Shown: positions 35,449-43,682 of the stretch, piece after piece
Position numbering within the stretch: the stretch's first letter is position 1
Layout of the letters: every line of letters starts with the position of its first letter
Assembly (NCBI RefSeq): GCF_027944005.1
Contig: NZ_AP027204.1
Span: forward strand, 186,001-250,000
DNA length: 64,000 nucleotides
Reading direction: 5' to 3'
Source: Polynucleobacter sp. SHI8
GTDB taxonomy: Bacteria; Pseudomonadota; Gammaproteobacteria; Burkholderiales; Burkholderiaceae
Translations under genes and position numbers: made by a program
The notes under the pieces: model-generated
Databases searched by the model: none
What the model saw: only the letters and a program-made list of their open reading frames with translations
What the model was told of the DNA's origin: nothing

Positions 35449-35910
35449 TTATTTTTGTAATTTTGCGATGACTGCATCAAGGGCTAAGCGGTAGCCAATC
35501 GAGCCAAGTCCACAAATGACACCTAAAGCCACATCAGAAAAATAAGAATGATGCCTAAATGCTTCGCGTTGATGAATATTCGACAAATGTACTTCGATAA
35601 ATGGAATATCAACCCCTATTAGAGCATCACGAATCGCTACGCTCGTATGAGAGTAGCCACCCGGGTTCAGAATAATAAAGTCCACACCTTCAGACTTTGC
35701 GAATTGAATGCGATCAATGATCTCACCCTCATGATTACTTTGATAGGTCACTAAATGTACAGAAGATGCTGCAGCTTGAGCTTGAAGTTGTTGATGTATC
35801 TCATCTAAAGTTTCACGACCATAAATAGTGGGTTCGCGAGTCCCCAGTAAATTAAGATTGGGACCTTGTAAAACAAGTACTGAACCGATTTGGTGTTTAT
35901 CTGCGCTCAT
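35449..35910 (-). CDS. aroQ: Type II 3-dehydroquinate dehydratase
   Basis: AroQ dehydrates 3-dehydroquinate in the shikimate pathway. Motifs: LVLQGPNLNLLGTREP with catalytic Arg and Tyr (IYG), YQSNHEGEIIDRI, INPGG-like ILNPGGYSHTSVAIRDA with the active Asn, and EVHLSNIHQREAFRHHS. 153 residues is full length. Located upstream of accB, as in most proteobacteria. Complements aroE on the other side of the window in the same pathway. Confidence 0.96.
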   Translation of the reverse strand: MSADKHQIGSVLVLQGPNLNLLGTREPTIYGRETLDEIHQQLQAQAAASSVHLVTYQSNHEGEIIDRIQFAKSEGVDFIILNPGGYSHTSVAIRDALIGVDIPFIEVHLSNIHQREAFRHHSYFSDVALGVICGLGSIGYRLALDAVIAKLQK

Positions 35911-36001
35911 CTTCGGTGATTTTCATGAAAAGGGTCAAATTGAATAAACGTAGTATAGCTTAAGCAATCCCTAAAAAAACCCAAAATTCTGAAGTTATCC
36001 A

Positions 36002-36038
36002 AAATAATGTATTTTTCTATTTTAAAAATACATTATTT
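36002..36038 (-). terminator. Perfect AT-rich 15-bp inverted repeat, probable tlpA terminator
   Basis: Perfect 15-bp arms (36002-36016 and 36024-36038) flank a 7-base loop, 12 bases past the tlpA stop. In tlpA orientation the 3' arm is U-rich. It is AT-only apart from one G-C pair, so a protein-binding role is also possible. Confidence 0.5.
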
Positions 36039-36049
36039 GTTATTAAAAG

Positions 36050-36622
36050 TTATTTAATTAACTTTAAAATGGAGTTACTTACATCATCTTCCGTTATTTT
36101 CCCTAATTTAGAAAATACTTTATTGCCCTTAGGGTCAATGATGATCGTATAGGGCAGAGCACCCTGAGCATTGCCGAGTCGTTTACCCCATTCACTCCCA
36201 CTGATGCCACCAACGACAATCTGATAAGGCACGGATGTTTTGGCTAAAAATTCACGGATATTGCTTGGAGAATCAATACCAATCCCGATAAATACCACTT
36301 TTTGTGGATCAGCCCCCTGACTTAATTTGGCAAGTAGGGGCATTTCTTCAACGCAGGGCGGACACCAAGAAGCCCAAAAATTAATCACAATGATTTTATT
36401 TTTCCATGAGCCAGTATCGATGCTTTGACCCTGAGGGTCGTTCCAATCGGCAGCCAGAAACTCTTGATAGACTCCTTGGGGTAAGGAACTTATATCCTCT
36501 TTATTTTTCAGGAATGAGGCTCCAAGCCCAATGAATAGACTCACTAAACCAATAATTCCGAGCATCAATAGAAGCGGGAATTGCTTTTTTAAAGATTCTT
36601 TTCGATTTAATTCTTCAGTCAT
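36050..36622 (-). CDS. TlpA/ResA-like thiol-disulfide oxidoreductase
   Basis: A 190-residue membrane-anchored thioredoxin-fold protein. One N-terminal membrane helix (FPLLLMLGIIGLVSLFIGLG) places the domain in the periplasm. The active site WCPPC lies in NFWASWCPPCVEEMP near residue 87, and the cis-Pro loop in ALPYTIIIDPKG. It probably reduces disulfides, for example in cytochrome c maturation. It sits between aroQ and the divergent mpl, as in related genomes. Confidence 0.92.
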   Translation of the reverse strand: MTEELNRKESLKKQFPLLLMLGIIGLVSLFIGLGASFLKNKEDISSLPQGVYQEFLAADWNDPQGQSIDTGSWKNKIIVINFWASWCPPCVEEMPLLAKLSQGADPQKVVFIGIGIDSPSNIREFLAKTSVPYQIVVGGISGSEWGKRLGNAQGALPYTIIIDPKGNKVFSKLGKITEDDVSNSILKLIK

Positions 36623-36648
36623 TCCTATTCCTTGGATAAAATTACAAC

Positions 36649-38037
36649 ATGCACTTACATATTCTCGGTATTTGCGGCACCTTCATGGGAGGTATAGCCG
36701 CTATTGCTCGCCAAGCGGGTCATCAGGTCACTGGTTGCGATGCCAATGTTTATCCACCGATGAGTACCCAGTTGGAGGCTCAGGGCATTTCCTTAATAGA
36801 AGGTTTTGCTGCAGACCAATTGTCTCTCAAACCAGATTTATTTGTTATAGGAAATGTTGTTTCTAGGGGTAATCCGCTCATGGAAGCGATTTTAAACGCT
36901 GGTTTACCTTATGTTTCAGGTCCACAGTGGTTGGGCGAGCAGATCTTACAACAGCATCATGTCCTCTCAGTCGCAGGCACCCACGGTAAAACCACCACAA
37001 CCGCGATGTTAACGTGGATTTTGGAGGCCAACGGTAAGAATCCCAGTTATTTAGTGGGCGGTGTGCCCAATAATTTTGATGTATCGGCAAGAATTGGCAA
37101 AGGCCAAGGATCAAGACCACTCTTTGTGATCGAGGCAGACGAGTACGATACGGCGTTTTTTGATAAACGTAGTAAGTTTGTGCATTACAGGTCTAGTACT
37201 GCCATTTTGAATAATCTAGAATTTGATCACGCTGATATCTTTGCAGATTTAGCTGCCATTCAGACGCAATTCCATCATTTAGTTAGAACAGTACCAGGAA
37301 ATGGTCGTTTAATTGTGAACGGTGACGAAGTAGCACTACAAGACGTTATACAAAAAGGGACGTGGAGCCCAGTGGAGTATTTTGGCAATCAACATCTAGA
37401 AGCGACATGGTCATTTGAAAGCTTGGAACATGACGGCTTTTTGGTCAAGAAAAAAGGACAAGTGGTTGCTCAGGTGGTTTGGGATATTTTAGCCAATGTG
37501 GCGGGTCGACATAATCAAATGAACGCCCTAGCGGCGATTGCTGCTGCTGAGCATGTTGGGATTTCTCCACAGGATAGCGCAAAGGCATTAGGTACATTTA
37601 AAAATGTGAAGCGACGTTTAGAGCTCGTAGGCCAAGTCAATCAAATCAGCGTTTATGATGATTTTGCACACCATCCTACCGCGATTGCGACGACGATTGA
37701 TGGGCTGCGCAGGCGGATTGGCGGAGAACGTTTACTTGCCGTACTAGAGCCACGCTCCAACACCATGAAGCTAGGCGTCATGAAGCAGCAACTGCCGGAT
37801 AGCTTAGCCCAAGCCGATCTCGTCTTTGCCTATGGTGCTAAAGAAGGTAAATCTGCCTTAGGTTGGGATTTACAAGAGGCTATGTCTCCCATGGGACAAA
37901 AGGCAACAACGTTTGATCAATTAGATACTTTGGTACAAGCAGTTAAGTCAGTTGCAAAGCCAGGTGACCACATCTTGGTGATGAGTAATGGTGGATTTGG
38001 TGGCGTCCATCAACAATTACTCAAGGCATTCGCTTAA
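36649..38037 (+). CDS. mpl: UDP-N-acetylmuramate:tripeptide (Mpl) ligase
   Basis: Mpl joins recycled murein tripeptide to UDP-MurNAc, saving cell-wall peptide. The Mur-ligase fold is complete: Rossmann start LHILGICGTFMGGIAAIARQ, P-loop VAGTHGKTTTTAM near residue 113, carbamylated-lysine region DEYDTAFFDKRSKF, and C-terminal YDDFAHHPTAIATTI and LEPRSNTMKLG. 462 residues. Functionally linked to the AmpD gene at 25 kb, which supplies the tripeptide. Starts the mpl-ribonuclease-tonB-aroE operon. Confidence 0.96.
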   Translation: MHLHILGICGTFMGGIAAIARQAGHQVTGCDANVYPPMSTQLEAQGISLIEGFAADQLSLKPDLFVIGNVVSRGNPLMEAILNAGLPYVSGPQWLGEQILQQHHVLSVAGTHGKTTTTAMLTWILEANGKNPSYLVGGVPNNFDVSARIGKGQGSRPLFVIEADEYDTAFFDKRSKFVHYRSSTAILNNLEFDHADIFADLAAIQTQFHHLVRTVPGNGRLIVNGDEVALQDVIQKGTWSPVEYFGNQHLEATWSFESLEHDGFLVKKKGQVVAQVVWDILANVAGRHNQMNALAAIAAAEHVGISPQDSAKALGTFKNVKRRLELVGQVNQISVYDDFAHHPTAIATTIDGLRRRIGGERLLAVLEPRSNTMKLGVMKQQLPDSLAQADLVFAYGAKEGKSALGWDLQEAMSPMGQKATTFDQLDTLVQAVKSVAKPGDHILVMSNGGFGGVHQQLLKAFA

Positions 38038-38039
38038 CT

Positions 38040-40154
38040 ATGCACTTTATTTTCGAAGAAGGTGGCGAGATTAAAGGTGCCACAACGATTGGGACTTTTG
38101 TTCCTGGGGCAGACCATTATGCTGCGCAAACTCAATTTGGCAAGCGGATCAAACTAAAAGCAAAAGATGTTTGGTACCAATGGTCAAATCAAGACTTGGA
38201 TAAAGCAATTCTTGAAGCACAAGAATTGGCAACGCAAATTGATATGGATTTTTTGTGGGAATGTGCCCCTGAAGAAGAATTTCAGTTCGAACAGGTCGCA
38301 AAAGATTATTTTGGCGCAGGCATTCAGCCAGCACAAATGATTGCGTTAGCTACAGCACTACAAAGTGCCCCCATTTATTTCCGCAGAAAAGGACGAGGTC
38401 AATTTTTAAGAGCTCCCGAAGAGCAATTAAAAGCAGCTCTTGCATCTGTGGAACGTAAGCGTAAAGAGGCGCAGTTGCAAAAAGAGTGGGAAGAGCAAAT
38501 GTTGGCAGGTAATTTACCAGACATGATTGCCCAAGCCACACAGCAACTTTTGTGGAGCCCAGACAAGAACGGTATTGTGTATAAAGCCCTGAGCAATGTC
38601 AGCCAGCAACTCAGCATCAATCCAGCGCAATTATTACTCCAGTTAGGGGCGATTCACTCGCCACTTGAGATTCATCAAGGTAAATTTTTAAAAGAATACT
38701 TTCCCAAAGGCCCTCAATTTGCAGCTGATGCAGTACTTTCAGAAGATTTGTGGCAGAAAATAGCCAAGGATTTGCCACTCGCAACCGTGCAAGCATTTTC
38801 GATTGATGACGCTGCTACAACCGAGATTGATGATGCATTTTCAGTAACACCACTGGCGGATGGAAAATATCAAATCGGTATCCATATTGCAGTTCCAGGT
38901 CTCGCGATTGTTCCGGGAGACACCTTAGATCAAGTGGCTCAGAAGCGCATGTCTACCGTCTATTTTCCCGGCGGCAAAATTACCATGTTGCCCCAATCAG
39001 TGATTGAGATCTTTTCATTAAATGAACATGCAGCGAGACCCACGATTTCTTTATACGTCACAACCAATGAAGATGGCACCATCGACCTTAGTGCACCACC
39101 AAAAACCGTTCTCGAAAAAACATTCATCGCTGATAATGTTCGATTAGGCGAAATTGAACACCTCGTCAATGAAACATCGATAGATGATTCTACACGTAGC
39201 GATATTGTTTATCGTCAAGAGCTCAGTGTTTTATGGCGCGCCGCCAAGCAGCTACATGCGCAGCGACAAAAGATACGCATCGAGCATGGACAACGAGAAG
39301 AAAAACTAGGTCCACCAGAGCCTGGGAGTTTGCCAAGAGATTTTCATTTTGAAATCCAGACCAGCAATGAACAAGTACTCACTGCAGAAACTTTACTTAA
39401 GAGTCCGATTCAAGATCAAGATTGGATACCCATCATTAGCTCTCGCCAACGAGGTTCAGTCATAGACTCCATCGTTGCTGAATGGATGATTTTTAGTAAT
39501 CAGACTTGGGGATCAATTCTCGCAGCGCATGATCTGCCGGCAATTTACCGAGCACAGCAAGGATGGGGAGCGCAACGCACCAGAATGCAAACTACACCTT
39601 GCCGACACGAAGGCTTAGGCGTTGAAAACTATGCATGGTGTACATCACCGCTGCGTAGATATGCGGATTTGGTCAATCAATGGCAATTAATTGCCTATGT
39701 ACAACAAGGTGTCATGGCAAAATTAGCCGCACCATTTGCTCCAAAAGATACAAAAATCATGAGCCTTTGTGCAGAATTTGATGCGACCTATACCGCTTAT
39801 AACGCGTATCAACAAATTGCAGAAAAATACTGGTCATTACGCTGGATGCAATCAAAGGGCTTGCCTTGGAGTGGTTATGTGAGAGTTCAAAAAGAAGGCA
39901 TGGTCAGGGTAGAGCCGATTCCCTTACGTTTATTTGTTCCTGAATTACAGAATGCACCTCGGGGAGCGCGGGTTGAAGTAGAAATCCTCGAGGTTGATTT
40001 ACTGATGCTCACGGCTTCTGTAAGAGTCATACAGATTCTAGAAAACCAATCTGCAACGCTAGAAGCCGAAGTAGAGGAAGAAGTGCCTGCTCCGATAGTA
40101 GATCTGACCCAAGAACCTGCTGCAAGTGAAAGTAATGACAGCGCTAGTACTTAA
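38040..40154 (+). CDS. RNB-domain exoribonuclease (RNase II/R family)
   Basis: A 704-residue predicted 3'-5' exoribonuclease. The RNB catalytic aspartate cluster reads FSIDDAATTEIDDAFSV near residue 258. Further RNB blocks are RMSTVYFPGGKITMLP and WCTSPLRRYADLVNQWQL. An S1-like tail follows; clear N-terminal cold-shock domains are not obvious, so it fits the shorter RNase II-like branch found next to mpl in betaproteobacteria. It ends in a Glu/Pro-rich tail. Two bases after mpl, and overlapping the tonB-like gene by 20 bases. Confidence 0.9.
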   Translation: MHFIFEEGGEIKGATTIGTFVPGADHYAAQTQFGKRIKLKAKDVWYQWSNQDLDKAILEAQELATQIDMDFLWECAPEEEFQFEQVAKDYFGAGIQPAQMIALATALQSAPIYFRRKGRGQFLRAPEEQLKAALASVERKRKEAQLQKEWEEQMLAGNLPDMIAQATQQLLWSPDKNGIVYKALSNVSQQLSINPAQLLLQLGAIHSPLEIHQGKFLKEYFPKGPQFAADAVLSEDLWQKIAKDLPLATVQAFSIDDAATTEIDDAFSVTPLADGKYQIGIHIAVPGLAIVPGDTLDQVAQKRMSTVYFPGGKITMLPQSVIEIFSLNEHAARPTISLYVTTNEDGTIDLSAPPKTVLEKTFIADNVRLGEIEHLVNETSIDDSTRSDIVYRQELSVLWRAAKQLHAQRQKIRIEHGQREEKLGPPEPGSLPRDFHFEIQTSNEQVLTAETLLKSPIQDQDWIPIISSRQRGSVIDSIVAEWMIFSNQTWGSILAAHDLPAIYRAQQGWGAQRTRMQTTPCRHEGLGVENYAWCTSPLRRYADLVNQWQLIAYVQQGVMAKLAAPFAPKDTKIMSLCAEFDATYTAYNAYQQIAEKYWSLRWMQSKGLPWSGYVRVQKEGMVRVEPIPLRLFVPELQNAPRGARVEVEILEVDLLMLTASVRVIQILENQSATLEAEVEEEVPAPIVDLTQEPAASESNDSAST

Positions 40155-41013
40155 CGAAACCACACATTTGGTCGTCAATCGGCAATGGTATAAGCGATCG
40201 ATCGTGATTGCACTCGTGGTTTCTTGCTTGATTCATTTGACGGTACTGCTCATGAAAAAAAATGATCCAGTGATTGAGCCTAAACATTTAAAAGCACCCC
40301 TTGCCGTTGTGCTCGTCAATAGCCAAAGTCAAAATGCCCCTGTCAATCCAAAGCGACTTGCACAGCACAACTTAAATGGTGGAGGACAACAGGAGGCGCA
40401 GGTCAATGCCAGCGCCATCTCACCGATGATTCCTGGCCTTGCAGAAAAATTAAATACGCTACAAGAAGAACAAAATCGCTTATTAAGTAGTATGCGAGAA
40501 GACGGTAGTCAGCAAAAAAAAACGACTCAAGGTAAAACCGCTATAGAAAAAGAAGTCACTGACCCATTAGAGGCAGAGCTCGCTAAGCGTGTGGAATTAG
40601 AAAGTCAACGCCCACGCAAAGCCACATTGACATCAACAAGTGCAAAATCCGTCGTGTATGCAGAGTACTACAACAGTATGCGTAATAAAGTAGAGGCTTA
40701 TGGCACTAAATTTTTTCCAAGAGTCAGTGGCCAGCCCCTATACGGCAGTTTAATTGTGATGGTAAGTATTGATCGCGAAGGAAAAATGCTTACTAAACCT
40801 AAAGTAGAAAAATCCTCAGGTAATGCAGAATTAGATCGACAAACCTTAGCCATTATTCAGGCTTGCGCTCCTTTTGAAAAATTTCCAGCGAGTATGAAAG
40901 CTCAGCTTGATGTCATTGATTGGATTGCCACCTTTACATTTGTAAAGGGCAGTGGACCAACTCAATTAGAATTAAAAATGACGAGCCCTAAACCGTCAAC
41001 TACCCCTCCCTAA
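40135..41013 (+). CDS. TonB-like energy transducer with C-terminus supplied by the IscB element
   Basis: A 292-residue protein with one N-terminal membrane segment (RSIVIALVVSCLIHLTVLLM), a Gln/Lys-rich periplasmic spacer and a C-terminal TonB domain (GSLIVMVSIDREGKMLTKPKVEKSSG). TonB proteins energise outer-membrane receptors; no exbBD is nearby. ATG 40135 is preferred over a GTG at 40126. The last codons (TTPP) and the stop come from the left end of the adjacent IscB element. The uninterrupted gene would probably have ended after KPSL, with its stop overlapping aroE. Confidence 0.85.
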   Translation: MTALVLNETTHLVVNRQWYKRSIVIALVVSCLIHLTVLLMKKNDPVIEPKHLKAPLAVVLVNSQSQNAPVNPKRLAQHNLNGGGQQEAQVNASAISPMIPGLAEKLNTLQEEQNRLLSSMREDGSQQKKTTQGKTAIEKEVTDPLEAELAKRVELESQRPRKATLTSTSAKSVVYAEYYNSMRNKVEAYGTKFFPRVSGQPLYGSLIVMVSIDREGKMLTKPKVEKSSGNAELDRQTLAIIQACAPFEKFPASMKAQLDVIDWIATFTFVKGSGPTQLELKMTSPKPSTTPP

Positions 41014-41335
41014 AGGAAGGGGCTTGAAGGGTCAAAAGCCTTAAGAGCCAGGTTGACCAGACTCAGTAGCAGAACACCGCTACTACGTTAGCAGTAAGTC
41101 GTCAAGACTCACCTTGGAATGCTTCCTTAGTTCCAAGCTCTGCAAGAAGTAGTCGAAGAAGCAGCAAGGTAAAACTGCCAACGATTACTTCGGTAGCAAA
41201 ACATCGCTACGAGCTGACTGCTAACATTGTCGAAGGGAGAACGCCGTTAGGCGTCGTAACAAGATCCCGTAAGGGATACGTAGTAACAGTGCAGTAATAG
41301 CAGTAGCAGTATTTTTTTATTAAAAGGAGTTTTAG
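41003..41335 (+). ncRNA. Omega RNA (HEARO-type) scaffold upstream of iscB
   Basis: About 320 non-coding bases directly before iscB, on the same strand, packed with hairpins. These are the left-end stem at about 41005-41024, two copies of a GTAGC...GCTAC hairpin (41066-41083 and 41193-41210), a TTGGAA/TTCCAA stem near 41134, ACGCC/GGCGT (41241-41254) and ATCCC/GGGAT (41264-41277). This matches position and character of omega/HEARO RNAs, which bind IscB and carry the guide at their 5' end. The guide would be the bases just left of 41003, from the tonB-like gene (GAGCCCTAAACCGTCA or close). No dedicated promoter is evident; operon read-through could make it. Confidence 0.82.
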
Positions 41336-42715
41336 TTGGTCTTTGTTTTAGATAAACGCGGCAAGCCTTTAATGCCATGCACGGAGCGCCGAGCAAGAAT
41401 CTTGCTCGAACGAGGTCGTGCACGTGTTCATCGCCTGTATCCGATGGTTATCCGACTCGTGGACCGCTTTGCAGAGGATTGTGAGTTCCAAGAGTTAAAT
41501 CTCAAGCTCGATCCAGGCAGTAAAACAACTGGTGTGGCATTAAACCGCGTAGATGGTTCGACTGAAGCAGTTTTAAATCTGTTCGAACTCATACATCGTG
41601 GTGCTTTCATTAGTAAGAAGTTAGAACAAAGACGAGCGCTGCGAAGAACTCGTAGAAATCGTCATACGAGGTATCGGCAGGCTCGCTTTTTAAATCGTGG
41701 CAACAAGCAAAGAGGCTGGTTAGCGCCATCGCTGATGCACCGCGTCAATACCACAACTGCATGGGTTGATCGGATCGTGCGCTGGTCTCCAGTGCCTCTT
41801 ATCACGCAAGAGTTAGTCCGCTTCGATACACAAAAGCTCGAAAATCCAGAGATATCTGGTGTCGAATATCAGCAAGGCACACTGCTCGGCTACGAGGTGC
41901 GTGAGTATCTCCTCAACAAGTGGCATCGTGCTTGTGTTTATTGCGATGCTCAGAATGTGCCTTTTGAGGTTGAGCATATTCACCCAAAATCAAAAGGTGG
42001 CTCAAATCGAGTATCAAACCTTACTTTAGCCTGTAGAACTTGCAACGAGAAGAAGGACAATCGAGACATACGGGAGTTTTTAGCAAGCGATCCAACACGC
42101 TTGGCGAAAATTCTGGCGCAAGCAAAAGCACCTCTCAAAGACGCGGCGGCAGTGAACTCCACGCGCTGGAGGCTGTTTAACGAACTAAAGACGATGGGTA
42201 TTGTTGTGAAAACAGGCACCGGTGGTCAAACAAAATTTAATCGTTTACAAAACAAGATACCCAAAACCCATGCCCTGGACGCTGCTTGTACTGGTCATGT
42301 TGAGTTCATTTCCGATTGGCAAAAGCCTACGCTCTCCATCAAAAGCTCTGGTCATGGAACCTACGCAAGAACCAAATTAGATTCTTACGGTTTCCCGCGC
42401 GGCTATTGCCTGCGTCAAAAGCAAGTACATGGTTTTGCAACGGGAGATATCGTCCGAGCCGAAGTCACTAAAGGTAAGAAGATCGGCTCTTATTTTGGCA
42501 AGGTCGCCATTCGGGAATCAGGTAGTTTTAACATCAGCACCAACGCTGGTGTCATTCAAGGTGTATCGCATAAATACTGCAAGGTAATTCAACGTGCAGA
42601 TGGCTATGGATATTTGTTTAACCAAGATAGCAAACAAAGTCGAGTCAAGAGGATTGCTTTGCAATCCGCGCTATCCCTCCCCGGCATGAATGCCGAGGTT
42701 TCTCGCGCATTATGA
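41336..42715 (+). CDS. iscB: IscB RNA-guided nuclease (RuvC/HNH, Cas9-ancestor family)
   Basis: A 459-residue IscB. The N-terminal PLMP domain reads RGKPLMPCTERRARILLERG (residues 8-27). Split RuvC parts are RuvC-I LKLDPGSKTTG (Asp59), the Arg-rich bridge helix RRALRRTRRNRHTRYR (about 99-114), RuvC-II ITQELVRFD (Glu159) and RuvC-III KTHALDAACTG (His312, Asp315). The HNH domain (200-240) has zinc pairs CVYC and CRTC, and EHIHPKSKGGSN with His214. All catalytic residues are intact, so omega-RNA-guided DNA cleavage is expected from the family. The start is TTG 41336 with AAAGGAG at 41323-41329. Its 3' end encodes the element's right-end hairpin (LPGMNAEVSRA). The stop overlaps aroE. Confidence 0.95.
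   Translation: MVFVLDKRGKPLMPCTERRARILLERGRARVHRLYPMVIRLVDRFAEDCEFQELNLKLDPGSKTTGVALNRVDGSTEAVLNLFELIHRGAFISKKLEQRRALRRTRRNRHTRYRQARFLNRGNKQRGWLAPSLMHRVNTTTAWVDRIVRWSPVPLITQELVRFDTQKLENPEISGVEYQQGTLLGYEVREYLLNKWHRACVYCDAQNVPFEVEHIHPKSKGGSNRVSNLTLACRTCNEKKDNRDIREFLASDPTRLAKILAQAKAPLKDAAAVNSTRWRLFNELKTMGIVVKTGTGGQTKFNRLQNKIPKTHALDAACTGHVEFISDWQKPTLSIKSSGHGTYARTKLDSYGFPRGYCLRQKQVHGFATGDIVRAEVTKGKKIGSYFGKVAIRESGSFNISTNAGVIQGVSHKYCKVIQRADGYGYLFNQDSKQSRVKRIALQSALSLPGMNAEVSRAL
42682..42695 (+). repeat. Right-end hairpin of the IscB element
   Basis: CGGCAT and ATGCCG are perfectly complementary around a 2-base loop, inside the last codons of iscB. It is the typical subterminal hairpin of IS605-related right ends. 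Confidence 0.75.
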
Positions 42716-43623
42716 TGAATACACCCGATACCCAACTTGATCCGAGAATGCACCCAGAGCAGGCTGTTTATGGCGTGATTGGCAATCCTGTTGCACATAG
42801 CTTATCGCCTTTGATTCATGCACAATTTGCCTTACAAGTGAAGCACCCTATCTACTATGGCAAGCTTTATGCAGATTTAGGACAATTCTCACAAACAGTC
42901 GATACCTTTTTTGCCAGAGGTGGTCAAGGTTTAAACGTGACAGTTCCATTCAAATCAGAAGCATTTCAGCTATGTCAACAGTTGACGAAGCGAGCTCAAG
43001 CTGCAGGTGTCGTGAATATTCTTTGGCAAGAAAATGGCCAATATGTTGGCGATAATTCTGATGGAGTTGGACTCGTCAGAGATATTGAAAAACACCCATT
43101 TCAGATTGCTGGGAAGAGGGTGTTGATGATTGGTGCAGGAGGTGCTGTACAGGGAGTAATTTTACCTCTCATGGAAAAAAAGCCAAGCCAAATCACGATT
43201 ACCAATCGCACATTAGAAAAAGCACAAGCAATTGTGGAGCGTTTTTTACCTCAAGCGCAAGAATATGGAATACAGCTAAATGCCATAGCGCTTGATCACA
43301 TCATGCAGCTTCAAGAAGCCTATTCCATCATTATCAATGGCACATCTTCAGGCTTGCAGGGCTCATCACCACTCATATTCTCCCAAGCGCAACATTTACA
43401 GTCTGTCTTGCAAAGGGCAGAGCCAGGCTTAGCTTACGACATGGTCTATGGCAAAGAGACCGACTTTATGGCCCAAATGAAAACTTGTGACTTTCAGGTG
43501 AAAGACGGATTAGGTATGTTGGTGGAGCAGGCTGCTGAGGCATTTGAAGTTTGGCGCAAGCTCCCACAAGGAAGTTTAGATACCGTCACAGTTCTTCAAA
43601 TGCTTCGCAAGTCTATTGTTTAA
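42712..43623 (+). CDS. aroE: Shikimate dehydrogenase AroE
   Basis: AroE reduces 3-dehydroshikimate with NADPH. The substrate loop reads GVIGNPVAHSLSPLIHAQFA near residue 20. Catalytic Lys is in LNVTVPFKSEAF, Asp in GDNSDGVGLV, and the NADPH loop is MIGAGGAVQGVILPL near 140 with ITNRTLEKAQ. 303 residues from ATG 42712; ATG 42715 is an equal alternative. It directly abuts the right end of the IscB element, and its start codon overlaps the iscB stop. No own ribosome site is clear, so translation is probably coupled to iscB. Confidence 0.95.
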   Translation: MMNTPDTQLDPRMHPEQAVYGVIGNPVAHSLSPLIHAQFALQVKHPIYYGKLYADLGQFSQTVDTFFARGGQGLNVTVPFKSEAFQLCQQLTKRAQAAGVVNILWQENGQYVGDNSDGVGLVRDIEKHPFQIAGKRVLMIGAGGAVQGVILPLMEKKPSQITITNRTLEKAQAIVERFLPQAQEYGIQLNAIALDHIMQLQEAYSIIINGTSSGLQGSSPLIFSQAQHLQSVLQRAEPGLAYDMVYGKETDFMAQMKTCDFQVKDGLGMLVEQAAEAFEVWRKLPQGSLDTVTVLQMLRKSIV

Positions 43624-43682
43624 TAAATACATCTCGTTATTGAGATGGCGACGAGATGCAGACACATTGTCACAGTACAAAA

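Larger units (their letters stand above)
41003..42712 (+). mobile_element. Transposase-less ISC-type element carrying IscB and its omega RNA
   Basis: The inferred element runs from the left-end hairpin (CCCCTCC...GGAAGGGG, about 41005-41024) to the right-end hairpin CGGCATGAATGCCG (42682-42695) plus TTTCTCGCGCA. No TnpA transposase gene is present, so it would need one in trans, or is immobile. Ends are subterminal hairpins as in IS200/IS605-related elements, without visible target-site duplication. Joining the flanks recreates an ATGA tonB-aroE overlap. The exact ends are uncertain by a few bases because both junctions share CA. Confidence 0.75.

Noticed and set aside
41005..41024. Left-end stem of the element as a rho-independent terminator of the tonB-like gene
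   Set aside because: No T-tract follows, and the stem matches the left-end hairpin expected for this element type.
41014..41335. Repeated short motifs upstream of iscB as a CRISPR array or pseudogene
   Set aside because: Repeats are hairpins without unique spacers; no reading frame of note; position fits an omega RNA.
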